A stretch of DNA of 64,000 nt from Oscillospiraceae bacterium (GCA_017460955.1 JAFTZY010000070.1:62001-126000); one strand, 5' to 3'; shown: positions 17,819 to 27,559, counted from the first letter of the stretch. The notes: generated by a model not told the origin, from the letters alone. A program made the numbers and translations.

Positions 17819-18249
17819 ACATCAGATACTACAAATGCCATGAAGCGTATGCTGCATAACCGGTCGGACGGTCGCCGCGGAAAGCCGCTTTCTCTGTTCG
17901 TCACCTACACGCCTCACTCCAAAAGCGGCTTGCCAATTCCTGCTGCAACAAAGCAGCCTGCACAAAATGTACAGACTGCTTTTAGTCACATCATAGAATA
18001 TTTTTTTGCGCTGTCTACTTGACAGGGAGGGCGGGTCAGAGCGGGGCCGTGCAAATGCGCTCCGATCCGATGCAAGGGGAGGAGGACAAGAAATTAGCTG
18101 TACATGCGTACTTCGTATCCGACTGATGTATTTCTATTTCCCAAAATTGAAAAAATCTTGATTTCGGGAAATAGATTCGGTATGATGATACCATTGCTTC
18201 AGCACCCCGAATCCAGGCTTCTCACCGCACACCTCTAAAGTGCCTCCGC
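17819..18249. other. gene-free stretch with hairpins
   Basis: No convincing gene is seen. A 10-bp stem (AAGCCGCTTT, 17882-17891, with AAAGCGGCTT, 17922-17931) encloses a 30-base loop. A hairpin with two mismatches and a T-tract lies at 17955-17984 (GCAGCCTGCACA / TGTACAGACTGC). Another inverted repeat, CTATTTCCC / GGGAAATAG, is at 18133-18173. A short plus-strand RNA ending near 17990 is possible, but only a weak -10 is visible. Confidence 0.35.
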
Positions 18250-20352
18250 TTATACCGTAAACAGCAGATCCGTATAGGACGGCATCGGCCAGTCGCGGCT
18301 GGAAACTCTGGTCTCGAGCTGATCGACAAAGCCGCGCAGGGTCTGCATGGCTACAAATACATCACTGCGGCAGAATTTCGCCATGGCCTTCGTATCCTCA
18401 ATGCCCTGGGCTGCCACGACCTTGTCATCGAGTGCCGTCACCGCAGCGGCAATGCTCTGCGTCAGGGCCGACAGCTCACTGGCATGGCCGACCTCATAGC
18501 TGTTGTCCAGACCGAGCGACTGCTTGGACAGGGCAGCATCGCAGACCTCCTTGGTCACGCGCACTGCCGTGGGCAGGATCTGCTTTCTGGCCATGTCCAG
18601 CATCGTGAGGGCCTCAATGTTGATGACCTTCGCATAGTTCTCGAGCAGGATCTCCGTTCTCGACTCGATCTCCACCTTCGTGTAGACCTTGAATTTCTCG
18701 AACATGGCCACAAATTCCGGCCTTGTGTACTCCGGTACGGCATCGGTCGTGGAGACCAGGTTCGGCAGTCCCCTGCGCTTTGCCTCCTCCAGCCATTCGT
18801 CCGAATAGCCGTCGCCGTTGAAGATGATCTGCTTGTGCTCGCGAATCGTGCGCACCAGCAGCTCATGCAGTGCAGCATCGAAATCATCCGCCTTCTCCAG
18901 CTCATCCGCAAACTGCGAAAGCTCCTCGGCAATGATCGTGTTCAGGATCGTGTTCGTGCAGGAGATGGAATCCGCAGAGCCCAGCATACGGAACTCGAAC
19001 TTGTTGCCCGTGAACGCAAAGGGCGAGGTGCGGTTGCGGTCGGTCGTGTCCTTCGTGAAATTCGGCAGGGCATCCACACCGATGTCAAATTCTGCGGTGG
19101 AGGATACATACTTCTTCCCGCTCTCGAGTGCCTCGATGACCTCCTCGAGCTCCGTGCCGATGAACATGGAAACAACGGCGGGCGGCGCTTCGTTCGCACC
19201 CAGACGGTGATCGTTGCCCGCGGAGGCAGCCGACAGGCGCAGGAGCGGCGCATATTCATGCACGCCCTTGATGACAGCGCACAGGAAGGTCAGAAACTGC
19301 ATGTTGTCCTGCGGGGTCTCGCCCGGATCGAGCAGGTTCTGCCCGTCGTTCGAGGACATCGACCAGTTGTTGTGCTTGCCCGAGCCGTTGATGCCCGCAA
19401 AGGGCTTCTCATGCAGCAGGCAGACCAGTCCGTGCCGGAGCGCGATCTTCTTCATCAGCTCCATGGTCAGCTGGTTGTGGTCCGCGGCAATGTTCGAGGT
19501 CGTGAATACGGGCGCGAGCTCATGCTGCGCGGGTGCGACCTCATTGTGCTTGGTCTTGGCATAGACGCCCAGCTTCCACAGCTCACGGTCGAGCTCCTTC
19601 ATGAAGTCGGACACGCGCTGCTTGATGTTGCCGAAGTAATGGTCCTCGAGCTCCTGCCCCTTGGGCGGCTTGGCACCGAAGAGCGTGCGCCCGGTGATGA
19701 CCAGATCCTCGCGCTGATCGTAGTACTTCTTGTCCACCAGGAAGTACTCCTGCTCGGGGCCCACGGTCGTGGTCACACGGGTGGCGCGGGTGTTGCCGAA
19801 CAGGCGCAGGATGCGAAGGGCCTGCTCACTGAGGACCTCCATGGAGCGCAGGAGGGGCGTTTTCTTATCCAGGATCTCGCCCGTGTAGGAGCAGAAGGCA
19901 GTCGGGATGTACAGGGAATCGTCCTTGATGAAGGCATCCGAGGTCGGATCCCACGCCGTATAGCCCCTTGCCTCGAAGGTGGCACGCAGGCCGCCGGACG
20001 GGAAGGAGGAGGCGTCGGGCTCGCCCTTGACCAGCTCCTTGCCGGAGAATTCGAGCAGCACTCTGCCGTGGGGTGCGGGGGAGACGAACGCATCATGCTT
20101 CTCGGCCGTCACGCCCGTCATGGGCTGGAACCAGTGGGTAAAATGGGTGGCGCCGTGCTCGATCGCCCAGTCCTTCATGGCATTGGCGACCACATCGGCC
20201 ACCTCCGGGGACAGCGCCGTCCCCAGCTCCTTGGTGCGGACGACAGCCTTGTAGGCACTCTTGGGCAGACGCTCACGCATCACCGTATCATTGAACACAT
20301 TGCAGCCGAAATACTCGGCAACGGTCTCATGCATCACCTGTTCGGACATCAT
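18250..20352 (-). CDS. glnA: type III glutamine synthetase
   Basis: A 700-residue GSIII (GlnN class), the long dodecameric form typical of Bacteroides and Ruminococcus. It makes glutamine from glutamate, ammonia and ATP. Family segments seen include [12 protein letters not shown] (about 80-91), [33 protein letters not shown] and [15 protein letters not shown]. Two adjoining ATG codons (20352 and 20349) are 5 and 8 bases after AAGGAGG; either may be used. A 19-bp hairpin terminator stands between its promoter and the ribosome site, which suggests control by attenuation. Confidence 0.95.
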   Translation of the reverse strand: MMSEQVMHETVAEYFGCNVFNDTVMRERLPKSAYKAVVRTKELGTALSPEVADVVANAMKDWAIEHGATHFTHWFQPMTGVTAEKHDAFVSPAPHGRVLLEFSGKELVKGEPDASSFPSGGLRATFEARGYTAWDPTSDAFIKDDSLYIPTAFCSYTGEILDKKTPLLRSMEVLSEQALRILRLFGNTRATRVTTTVGPEQEYFLVDKKYYDQREDLVITGRTLFGAKPPKGQELEDHYFGNIKQRVSDFMKELDRELWKLGVYAKTKHNEVAPAQHELAPVFTTSNIAADHNQLTMELMKKIALRHGLVCLLHEKPFAGINGSGKHNNWSMSSNDGQNLLDPGETPQDNMQFLTFLCAVIKGVHEYAPLLRLSAASAGNDHRLGANEAPPAVVSMFIGTELEEVIEALESGKKYVSSTAEFDIGVDALPNFTKDTTDRNRTSPFAFTGNKFEFRMLGSADSISCTNTILNTIIAEELSQFADELEKADDFDAALHELLVRTIREHKQIIFNGDGYSDEWLEEAKRRGLPNLVSTTDAVPEYTRPEFVAMFEKFKVYTKVEIESRTEILLENYAKVINIEALTMLDMARKQILPTAVRVTKEVCDAALSKQSLGLDNSYEVGHASELSALTQSIAAAVTALDDKVVAAQGIEDTKAMAKFCRSDVFVAMQTLRGFVDQLETRVSSRDWPMPSYTDLLFTV

Positions 20353-20379
20353 AAATTCCTCCTTATTGTATCTCTTTTT

Positions 20380-20464
20380 GTATAGAAAAAAGGTGTTTCC
20401 GGAAAAGCCCGCGCCGGTGTGCCTTCTCTATCGGCACGGCGTACACTTTTCCGGAAACACCTTT
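20380..20464 (-). terminator. leader terminator/attenuator of glnA
   Basis: Two 19-base arms are exact complements (20389-20407 and 20446-20464; AAAGGTGTTTCC is the left-hand start). They are followed on the minus strand by a T-tract (TTTTTTCTATAC). Inside the loop a second hairpin forms from GCCGTGCC and GGCAC. The structure begins about 13 bases after the predicted transcription start and ends about 25 bases before the glnA ATG, so read-through would have to be regulated. Confidence 0.75.
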
Positions 20465-20484
20465 GTTTCCCTTGTGACAATATC

Positions 20485-20513
20485 ATCATACACCGGATGC
20501 TTTGATTTGTCAA
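20485..20513 (-). promoter_or_regulatory. sigma-A promoter of glnA
   Basis: Minus-strand TTGACA (20508-20513), 17 bases, TATGAT (20485-20490). It lies just upstream of the leader terminator. Confidence 0.78.
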
Positions 20514-20607
20514 GTGCTTTTCCGGATTTTCAGGATTTTTTACATTTTCTCCCCGCTGCACATTCGTTTTTTAAGCCGGAATGGCCATGGACTTTGCAAA
20601 ACGCCCT

Positions 20608-21114
20608 TCACCGCCTGCGCTCATACGCCGCCTCCTCCAGGGATCTCCCCTGCACGGTCATGCGGTGGGAGATGAAAATGCAGAATAGCGGCACAAGGCT
20701 CAGCAAAAGCAGCACGAGGAGTCCCGCGCCGGGCAGGGACCCTGCATCCGTATCGGCGGACAGAAGGTTGCACACCTGCAAAAACGGGGCGCACAGGAGC
20801 TTATACAGCCGGTAGAAGCCCCCGGAGGCGGACTGCCTTGCCAGGAGGAGCACGATCCAGCACACAAGATAGGGCGCACTCCCCACAATTCCCAGCAAAG
20901 CGCTGCGAAGGGGGGAGGTTTTGCCGCTTTTGCGGTCGGCCTTCCCGGTGCTGTACCCACCCTGCACCATGAGTCCCCCCAAGATCCCCACCGTGCAGAT
21001 GCTGCACACCACACGAACGGGAGCGCTCCCCGAAAACGAGAGCGTTAAGTCAATGAACAGCGTGAGCACCTCGGCCAAGAGGGCCAGTCCTAAAATTTTT
21101 CCGATCTCCTTCAT
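20608..21114 (-). CDS. predicted membrane protein, unknown function
   Basis: A 168-residue protein with about four hydrophobic segments (near residues 6-26, 33-52, 74-95 and 125-148). The loop between segments 2 and 3 is Lys/Arg-rich (KADRKSGKTS), and the C-terminus is basic. The ATG at 21114 lies 8 bases after GGAGG; the ATG at 21129 overlaps that ribosome site, so it is rejected. I do not recognise a family. It is 204 bases downstream of the fur-like gene on the same strand. Confidence 0.7.
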   Translation of the reverse strand: MKEIGKILGLALLAEVLTLFIDLTLSFSGSAPVRVVCSICTVGILGGLMVQGGYSTGKADRKSGKTSPLRSALLGIVGSAPYLVCWIVLLLARQSASGGFYRLYKLLCAPFLQVCNLLSADTDAGSLPGAGLLVLLLLSLVPLFCIFISHRMTVQGRSLEEAAYERRR

Positions 21115-21229
21115 TGCCGGATCCTCCATTTCCCTTGCATATTCTGCTTTGTCATGCCCATACTACGGACAGTAGTAAGACTTACTCGGAGGAACCCGGG
21201 GAAGTCAAACAGAGAAAGGAGCATGTGAC

Positions 21230-21400
21230 ATGACAACACCGCAGGAAGCGCCCACAAGGATCTACGAGCCGCGTCCCACGGCGCACAAGAGCGCTGCCGA
21301 GGATGCGCCCATGCGGATCTACTCGCCGTCCTCCGCCTCCCGGCAGGCGGCGCACAGTCCGTACAGCACCGTCTTGGACGGGTCGATCCGGAAGCCGTGA
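21230..21400 (+). CDS. possible small protein with a repeated RIY motif
   Basis: A 56-codon frame with a good ribosome site (AAAGGAG, 10 bases before the ATG). The peptide carries two similar units, TRIYEPRPTAHKSA and MRIYSPSSASRQAA. It runs antisense into the 3' end of the fur-like gene over 82 bases. No promoter is clear and no homolog is recognised, so it may be a chance frame. Confidence 0.25.
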   Translation: MTTPQEAPTRIYEPRPTAHKSAAEDAPMRIYSPSSASRQAAHSPYSTVLDGSIRKP

Positions 21401-21744
21401 TGCTCCGCGATATGCTCCTCAAGCTCACACAGATGCTCACAGGTGACGTGATAGAGCGTCTCACAGCGCACACATTTGAGATGGAAATGCCGGCTGCACG
21501 CATCCGACTGCGGCAGGTACTCATAGCACGCGCCCGTGCGGCTGTCGATGGTGTATTTTCGCAGGGTCCCGTCCGTGACGAGCCCGTCCAGGCAGCGGTA
21601 GACCGTTGCCATCCCCACGGGCGAGCCCTGTGCATCGAGGTGCCGGGCGATCTCCTGGGCCGTGATGTGCTGTCCCGGATGGTTCGTGAGATATTCGAGG
21701 ATCTTGCTTTTCTGTCGGGTCTTGTACCCGCCCTGCTGCTTCAT
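21319..21744 (-). CDS. Fur-family metal-responsive repressor
   Basis: A 141-residue regulator with an N-terminal winged helix (ITAQEIARHL then GMATVYRCLDGL) and a C-terminal dimer domain. Structural zinc cysteines are seen as CVRC and CAAC, and HFHLK supplies a metal-site histidine cluster. Residues that separate Fur, PerR and Zur are not decisive here. The genes on either side give no clear target. The ATG at 21744 follows AAGGAGG. Confidence 0.88.
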   Translation of the reverse strand: MKQQGGYKTRQKSKILEYLTNHPGQHITAQEIARHLDAQGSPVGMATVYRCLDGLVTDGTLRKYTIDSRTGACYEYLPQSDACSRHFHLKCVRCETLYHVTCEHLCELEEHIAEHHGFRIDPSKTVLYGLCAACREAEDGE

Positions 21745-21763
21745 GCAGGTACCTCCTTGCCGC

Positions 21764-23767
21764 TTATGATTCCCGCAGCAACAGCTGCTTATACATGGTC
21801 AGGTCCACAACGTTCACGGCGCCGTCCCCGTTCAGGTCCGCCCTTGCATACTGCCATGCGGACAGCGTGCGGCGGTGTGCGACATACTTTTGCAACAGCA
21901 CGATGTCACTCACGCCCTGCGCTGCATCGAGGTCCAGATCCGGCACGCACATCCATGTGAGCACAGGATACTCCTCCCCGTACTGCCGGAACGCTGCGCC
22001 TAAAGCGCCTGCAAAGTCCGCTGTGCGCATATTCGTCTCGCTCTTGGCGATGCCGCCGCCCTCGGGGGCATTGCCGATGCCGTGCGAGGCGGTGGTGCTG
22101 CGGTAGTAGGCTGCGGTCAGCACGGGGGCTGCGTCGCCGAGCACCGCGCCGATGATGCCGCCCTTGACACAGGTGGTCTCACCGCCGGAGGCCTCGATGT
22201 CCCCTGCGCTGTACACGCCCGTGAGCTGTGCGGATGCCGTGCAGATGCCCACGATCCCCCCGGCATTGAGGCCCTCCGTAAAGCCCTCGGCATGAAGATC
22301 GCCGGTGCTGTAGTCACTCTCGGCTAAGAAGCCCTCGGCTGCCACGCCCACGATGCCGCCCACGCGTGCATACGCGCCGTCGGACTGCATGGTGATGCTG
22401 CCGCTCTGGGTACACTCGCGCACCTCTCCCAGGCTCTGTCCGGCGATGCCGCCCACACGCAGATCCGGCACCGTGCCCTCCGGCAAAATTGGGAGCTTTA
22501 CGGTAAAGTCCGCGGTATTGATGGAGCCGTAGATCGCACCGCGGCTGTCCCCTGCAATGCCGCCGATATAGTGCTCACCGGCGGTGCAGGCCGTCCCGAG
22601 GGAGGCCTCGTTCCCGCAGGAGGTGATGCTGCTCGTATCGGTCGCATACCCTGCGATACCGCCCGTATACTTCACGCCCATCACGCCCGCACGGTTCACG
22701 CACCCGAGCACGGCACCCTGTGCATAGCCGACGATGCCGCCCGCGCAGGCGGCGTTCCCGGAGTCGGTCACGCCCGCATAGTTCGTGCAGCTCTTGACCG
22801 TGCCGTATTTCTGGACACCCACGATGCCGCCCGTCATCGCATCGGCCACGGTGCTGCTCACGGGGCCGAAGCTCCGGCACCCGCTCACATCCGCGATGGT
22901 ATACCCCACGATGCCGCCGGTGTAGAGACCGCCGGTGACCACGCACTGGGAGGTGCAGTTTAAGACACTGCCCTCGGCCGTGCCGATGATGCCGCCGACA
23001 AAGCGCTCCTCCGAGGTGCTCTGCACCATGCCGGATGCCGTGCAGCCGGAGACGGGGGGCTTGGTGCTCGCTGCGATGCCGCCCGCATACGCGGAGCCGG
23101 AGACCTGAACCCCCTCACAGGTGCAGTCAAAGAGGTCGCCGCCCGCACGTCCGCAGATGCCGCCGGCAAAATAGGTGCCGCTGACGGTGCAGCTGACCGC
23201 CGTGCAGTCATGGACGGAGGCCCCCTCCATGGTGTAGCCGGCAACGGTCCCGGCAAAGGAGGCGGTATCCGTGCGGGAGGAGGTGACCGTACACCCGCGC
23301 AGGGTCAGGTCCCGGACCTGTCCGCCCTTGCCGAGCACGCCAAGCAACCCCGCCGTCTGGACATCCCCCGTCTGGCAGAGCCCTGAGATCGTGTGGCCTG
23401 CGCCATAGAGCGCACCGCAGAACTGCACGCCCGTCCCCGTGCCGATGCCCGGCCAGGGGGTCTCCTCGCTGCCGCCAAGGTCCATATCCGCGCCCAGCCG
23501 GAAGGCAATGCCCTGCATGGTGCGCCCGTCATTGACAAGCGCGGCAAGGCCTGCAAGCTCCTCGGGCGTCGAGAGCGTAAAGCTCGTCATCTCCTCGTCA
23601 AACCAGGCCGTATCCGCCGTGCCGTCCCAGACGGCGAGGCTCTCGGCTGCTGCTGCCGTGATACCGGCATTTTTTTGCACTGTGGGGATCGGTGCGGCGC
23701 ACAGCAGCGCTCCGGAGAGGAGGACTGCCAGGGCTGCGCGTACCGGTCGGATGGATCGGATCATCAT
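21764..23767 (-). CDS. secreted GLUG-repeat protein with C-terminal dockerin-like module
   Basis: A 667-residue exported protein. Residues 1-40 form a signal peptide (AALAVLLSGALLCAAP). Residues about 45-120 resemble the lead-in found before GLUG repeats (WDGTADTAWFD, STPEELAGLAALVNDG). About 18 repeats of roughly 28 residues follow, each with a GGI or AGGIVG core, and predict a beta-solenoid. The C-terminus (about 606-667) is dockerin-like: the second calcium loop DLNGDGAVNVVDL is intact, but the first (DLDLDAAQGVSDI) is degenerate. The ATG at 23767 is 7 bases after AAGGAG; the GTG at 23773 is less likely. Confidence 0.85.
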   Translation of the reverse strand: MMIRSIRPVRAALAVLLSGALLCAAPIPTVQKNAGITAAAAESLAVWDGTADTAWFDEEMTSFTLSTPEELAGLAALVNDGRTMQGIAFRLGADMDLGGSEETPWPGIGTGTGVQFCGALYGAGHTISGLCQTGDVQTAGLLGVLGKGGQVRDLTLRGCTVTSSRTDTASFAGTVAGYTMEGASVHDCTAVSCTVSGTYFAGGICGRAGGDLFDCTCEGVQVSGSAYAGGIAASTKPPVSGCTASGMVQSTSEERFVGGIIGTAEGSVLNCTSQCVVTGGLYTGGIVGYTIADVSGCRSFGPVSSTVADAMTGGIVGVQKYGTVKSCTNYAGVTDSGNAACAGGIVGYAQGAVLGCVNRAGVMGVKYTGGIAGYATDTSSITSCGNEASLGTACTAGEHYIGGIAGDSRGAIYGSINTADFTVKLPILPEGTVPDLRVGGIAGQSLGEVRECTQSGSITMQSDGAYARVGGIVGVAAEGFLAESDYSTGDLHAEGFTEGLNAGGIVGICTASAQLTGVYSAGDIEASGGETTCVKGGIIGAVLGDAAPVLTAAYYRSTTASHGIGNAPEGGGIAKSETNMRTADFAGALGAAFRQYGEEYPVLTWMCVPDLDLDAAQGVSDIVLLQKYVAHRRTLSAWQYARADLNGDGAVNVVDLTMYKQLLLRES

Positions 23768-23819
23768 ACACACACTCCTTATTGTTTCTAAGCATAGAAC
23801 ATGGCTTCACAAGGGACAC

Positions 23820-23998
23820 GAGCAGATTTTTGAGCAGATTTCGCATTCCATCGTAAGGGAATGCGGCAGAAGCACATTTCCATTGGTGCTTGTGCGTGCC
23901 GTGTCACAGTCCATGATTCGCAGTAATACTTTGTGTATTACAAGAATCATGGACAAAGACACGGTGCAAAGATGCCAAAAAGCTGCCGTGGCATCTTG
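23820..23998 (+). repeat. folded intergenic repeat, family 1, copy 1
   Basis: A chain of hairpins: CGCATTCC/GGAATGCG, GCAC/GTGC, a long stem (CCGTGTC/GACACGG, then TCCATGATTC/GAATCATGGA, then GTAATAC/GTATTAC), and AAGATGCC/GGCATCTT. Three blocks (23824-23841, 23917-23946, 23963-23982) match the copy at 27560-27716 on the other strand. It lies between two dockerin genes. Confidence 0.75.
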
Positions 23999-24011
23999 GG
24001 AAGACAGGTTC

Positions 24012-25408
24012 TCAGTCAATATGAGGGGCAATGAGCCACTGCCGCAGCAGTGTCAGGTCCAGGACATTCACACTGCCGTCCGCATTCAGGTCCGCTGCCG
24101 CACAGCCAAAGCCGTCAAGGCGCACCTGCCGTGTGAGGTGCTTTTGCAGCAGCGTCAGATCAAGGACGTTCACCAGTCCGTCACCGTTGACATCCCCCAG
24201 ATCATACAGCTCCCACGAGAGATAGGGGTACTGCCCCGGCACATAGGAGAAGGCCTCCCCCAGTGTTTCGGCAAAGCTGTCCTTTTTCAGATTGGCCGGT
24301 GCCTTGGAAACAGCGGTATCCTCGCCCTTGCCCACGCCCAGCGCGGCGCTGCCGCTGCGGTAGTAGACGGCATCGGTCGCGAGGCTGTTTAGGATCAGCC
24401 CGACCGCGCCCCCCGCACGGGTGCTGGTGATGCTCCCGGTATTGTAGACACGGCAGAGTGCTCCCGCCGTGCCCTCCGCGCAGCCGAGGAGCCCGCCGGC
24501 GTTTGCATGGTCGGATGCGGTGACCGTGCCGCGGCTGTAGCAGTCCTCGATCCGGAAGGCGTCCACCGCCTGTCCGGCAATGCCGCCGAGGTACTCGAGC
24601 TCATTGTCGGGATTGGCACCGCTCACATCGCCGTAATTGCTGCACTGCGCGATCACGCCGCCGGACAGCTTCCCGCAGATGCCCCCGGCCTCATCGTCCT
24701 GGTACTGCGACAGCTCCCCTGCGGTATGGACGCCCGCCTCGTTCCGGCATCTTTGGATCGTCCCGGCACTCCAGCCGCAGATCCCGCCGCTGCCGATGGC
24801 AAGGCCCTCCATGCTGCCCCGGCTGATGCAGCCCTCGATCGCCCCGGAATACATCGTACCGCACACCAGTCCCCCGGACATGGCGCTCACACGCCCGTCC
24901 ACGGTGCAGTGCTCGATGGTGCCGCCGCGGTTGTAGCCGCACACCGCACCCGCGCTTGCAAGCGTTGTCTCAATGTCCACATCCGTAAGGGAGAGCGCGC
25001 GCACGCAGCTGCCCTCGGCCATGTTCGCGAACAGTCCCTGGCCCTTGGCCTCGGCGCGGATGTAGAGCCCCTCCACGGTATGTCCCTGCCCGTCAAGGCA
25101 TCCGGCGAAGTTCGTTTTCGAGCCGATGGGGGTCCAGGCGGTCTTTTGGGCGGCATCCTGCGCATTCAGGCAGATGTCCGCATCCAGGTACACAGTCTTG
25201 CCGGCAAAGTCGCGCCCGCCCTCGACCAGGTACGAGAGCCCTGCAAGCGCCTCGGGTGTGGACAGGTGGAATACCGTCTCCTCATCATCGTACCAGAGCA
25301 CATCCCGGGTGCCGTCCCAGACGGTCCCCCCTGTGCGCACACCGGCACCGGCTGCATCGTCAGCAGCAGTCCGCCCAGGACCGCTGCACAAAGTCGTCCT
25401 CTTTTCAT
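24012..25408 (-). pseudogene. secreted GLUG-repeat dockerin protein, frameshifted after the signal peptide
   Basis: The start at 25408 has AAGGAGG and encodes a signal peptide (AAVLGGLLLTMQPVPVCA) that ends in the wrong frame. After codon 27 the family sequence (GGTVWDGTRDVLWYDD) continues in the next frame. The shift lies in a run of six C (plus strand, 25326-25331); one extra base would restore a 465-residue protein. It has GLUG-like repeats and a complete dockerin with two calcium loops, GDVNGDGLVNVLDL and ADLNADGSVNVLDL. It may be a sequencing error, a slippage phase switch or a real loss. It is a paralog of the upstream gene. Confidence 0.8.
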
Positions 25409-25472
25409 GGTGCCTCCTTCGTTCCACGCGAAATACCCCCGACATGACTGCCGGGGGTATTTTGGAGGAAAA

Positions 25473-25904
25473 TCAATAGGTCTTGATCGTATCTGCGTTG
25501 AAGAAGCTGTCGCTCTCGGTGTAGTAATCGTTCGTCTCGAGGGAGGTAAAGTCCTCGTCGTCGATATCGGGCAGTCTTGCACCGCAGACACCGCAGAACT
25601 GGAATTTCTCATTGACCTCGGCATCGCACTTCGGGCAGATCTTGTAGCCGCGGATGCCGTTGAGCTCGAAACGCATCTTCTTGATCCTGCGCCGTCTGGT
25701 GTCGATATCATCGCACAGTGCCTTGAGTACGGCCGGATCCTCGTCGGGGTTCTTGTAGTACTTCTTGCCGATGTCCGCAAATACCTCGACGATACGCTCC
25801 TCCTCATACAGAATCTTGCGCTTGAGGTTGTTGACCTCGGACACATTCTTGGCCTTCTCGCTGACGCCGCGCCCGGCGCCGCTGATCGTATCCATGAATC
25901 CCAT
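25473..25904 (-). CDS. zinc-ribbon protein with N-terminal helical region
   Basis: A 143-residue cytoplasmic protein. Residues 5-75 are helical and charged, probably coiled coil (SEVNNLKRKILYEEERIVEVF). Residues about 90-110 form a zinc ribbon with CPKC and CGVCG. An acidic tail follows. The ATG at 25904 lies 9 bases after AGGAG; an ATG at 25913 abuts the ribosome site and is less likely. The pattern is common in Clostridia but its function is unknown. Confidence 0.75.
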   Translation of the reverse strand: MGFMDTISGAGRGVSEKAKNVSEVNNLKRKILYEEERIVEVFADIGKKYYKNPDEDPAVLKALCDDIDTRRRRIKKMRFELNGIRGYKICPKCDAEVNEKFQFCGVCGARLPDIDDEDFTSLETNDYYTESDSFFNADTIKTY

Positions 25905-26061
25905 AATGCTCATCTCCTAAAATTATGCGATAGAATTGGCAGTGCCGCACGCTTTCCGCACCCGCCTGCCGGATCGGAAGATCCCTACTATAAATTATAC
26001 AACATTTTGAGAATTTGTCAAGGGTTTTTTGGACAGTTTCTTGAAAATTCACAAATAATTT

Positions 26062-27507
26062 TCAATCCCGGTCCTTCGACGGTGCCACGGCCGCACAGCG
26101 GATGCGGATCTTCGGCATTTTCTCGAGTACCGTATAGGTGTTGTACAGCCCGTCCGGTGCGGACAGGTCGTTCTCGCCGCTCGCGGGCGGTGCGAACAGG
26201 CGCAGGGTCAGATCGCACGGACCCTCTAAGGGCGCATCATAGAACGCGCTCATCAGGTCAATGGTCTTCGCCTTCGGGGAGCGGTAGAACCATCTGCCGT
26301 GGAGCTCCATGAGGTAGTTGCCCTCGTCCTCGAAGGTGATCTCACAAAAGTGCGGATCGCCGTCGAAATGGAGCGGGACAGCGATGCCGTCGGCGTCCTC
26401 GGAGTTCCCCCAGCGAAGCTGCACGGGAAGCGTCACAGCCTCCCCCTGCTCCATCCGGGGCAGGAAGCGCTCGGAGTGGATGAGCTTCTTGTAGGTATCG
26501 AGCAGGGGCTGGCGGATGCCGACGCTTTGGTTATTGGGATCCTCGATCTCAAGGCCGAGCCTGCCCCTGTCGCGGAACTGATAGAGGGTAAAGCCCGTGA
26601 ACCAGTCGGCGTTCTCCTGATCGAGCATGTCACAGAAGATCTGCACCATCTCGGCCTGCTCCCAGGCACCGGTGACATCGCCGTCGGCGTTGAATTCGCT
26701 CATGACCATGGGCTTTTCCGTGCCGCCGCTCAGTTCCTTAAAGCGCTCGAAGCTGCGCTTTGTCATGTCATAGACCTCCCGCACGGCGCTGCGGCTGAAG
26801 GTATTGCCGCCGGGCTCGGCGACATCATACGGCCATCCCCAGTGCAGGGCCATATACTTATCGACGGACCACACATCGGCAGCGGGGAGGGTCTGTGCGA
26901 ACTCGTCCTCGCGTTCGATGCGGCCTGTTTTGGGATCCTCCACGCCGCCGATGCAGATGATGGTCTGCACATTCGGGGCATGCTCCTTGATGATCCGGGA
27001 GGCACGCACGAAGAAGTCGGCGACCTCTTGGTAGGAGCAGCGCTTATTGAAGGAGAACCAGTTGCCGGTGGCCTCATGGTTGATGCGCAGGAACACGCGG
27101 CCGAAGGTTTTGAGGTCCTCGCCGATGGCGGCAAGGTGTGCATCGCTCACATGGGGGTCGATGGTGAGGGTGAGGGTGACGTCCTGCCCGTGGGCGCGGA
27201 TCTCGCGCATATAGCAGAACGGCTCGTCATTCAGGTCACCGCCGATGCCGCCCTTGTAGGTGAAGTAGTCGTCATACGGATAATCCCATGCAAAGCTGAC
27301 ATCGGGGGAGGCATGCACGACGCTTGCCCTGCCCGGCCAGCCCTCATCGAGGGGGTAATAGCAGTACATGAGGCTGATGCTTCTGTGCGGACGGCCCAGA
27401 GTTTGCAGGATGTAGTCCTGATCGACGTACTCGCCGCGTTCGCTGCCGTCGCCGAGGTCCACGGCACATTTCGCCGGACCCATGTGGAGCTTGTAGATCT
27501 CTTCCAT
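26062..27507 (-). CDS. GH26-like glycoside hydrolase, no signal peptide
   Basis: A 481-residue protein that resembles clan GH-A family 26 enzymes (beta-mannanase and relatives). The likely acid/base is Glu145 in RINHEATGNW, and the likely nucleophile is Glu271 in MVMSEFNADG. A C-terminal region of about 110 residues looks like a beta-sandwich. There is no signal peptide, so it should act in the cytoplasm on imported oligosaccharides, if it is active. No transporter genes are adjacent. Family membership rests on motif resemblance only. Confidence 0.6.
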   Translation of the reverse strand: MEEIYKLHMGPAKCAVDLGDGSERGEYVDQDYILQTLGRPHRSISLMYCYYPLDEGWPGRASVVHASPDVSFAWDYPYDDYFTYKGGIGGDLNDEPFCYMREIRAHGQDVTLTLTIDPHVSDAHLAAIGEDLKTFGRVFLRINHEATGNWFSFNKRCSYQEVADFFVRASRIIKEHAPNVQTIICIGGVEDPKTGRIEREDEFAQTLPAADVWSVDKYMALHWGWPYDVAEPGGNTFSRSAVREVYDMTKRSFERFKELSGGTEKPMVMSEFNADGDVTGAWEQAEMVQIFCDMLDQENADWFTGFTLYQFRDRGRLGLEIEDPNNQSVGIRQPLLDTYKKLIHSERFLPRMEQGEAVTLPVQLRWGNSEDADGIAVPLHFDGDPHFCEITFEDEGNYLMELHGRWFYRSPKAKTIDLMSAFYDAPLEGPCDLTLRLFAPPASGENDLSAPDGLYNTYTVLEKMPKIRIRCAAVAPSKDRD

Positions 27508-27559
27508 AGTTATCGTTCCTTATCTCTATCGGTATTTTCCCCATGCGCTGTCGGGCGGG

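Noticed and set aside
17732..18022. A 96-codon plus-strand frame in the gap before glnA
   Set aside because: It begins inside the folded repeat, has no ribosome site and no family resemblance.
18484..20385. A 633-codon open frame opposite glnA
   Set aside because: Antisense shadow of a fully motif-supported type III glutamine synthetase.
20353..20520. Glutamine riboswitch upstream of glnA
   Set aside because: No known glutamine-aptamer blocks are seen; the leader is essentially one long terminator hairpin.
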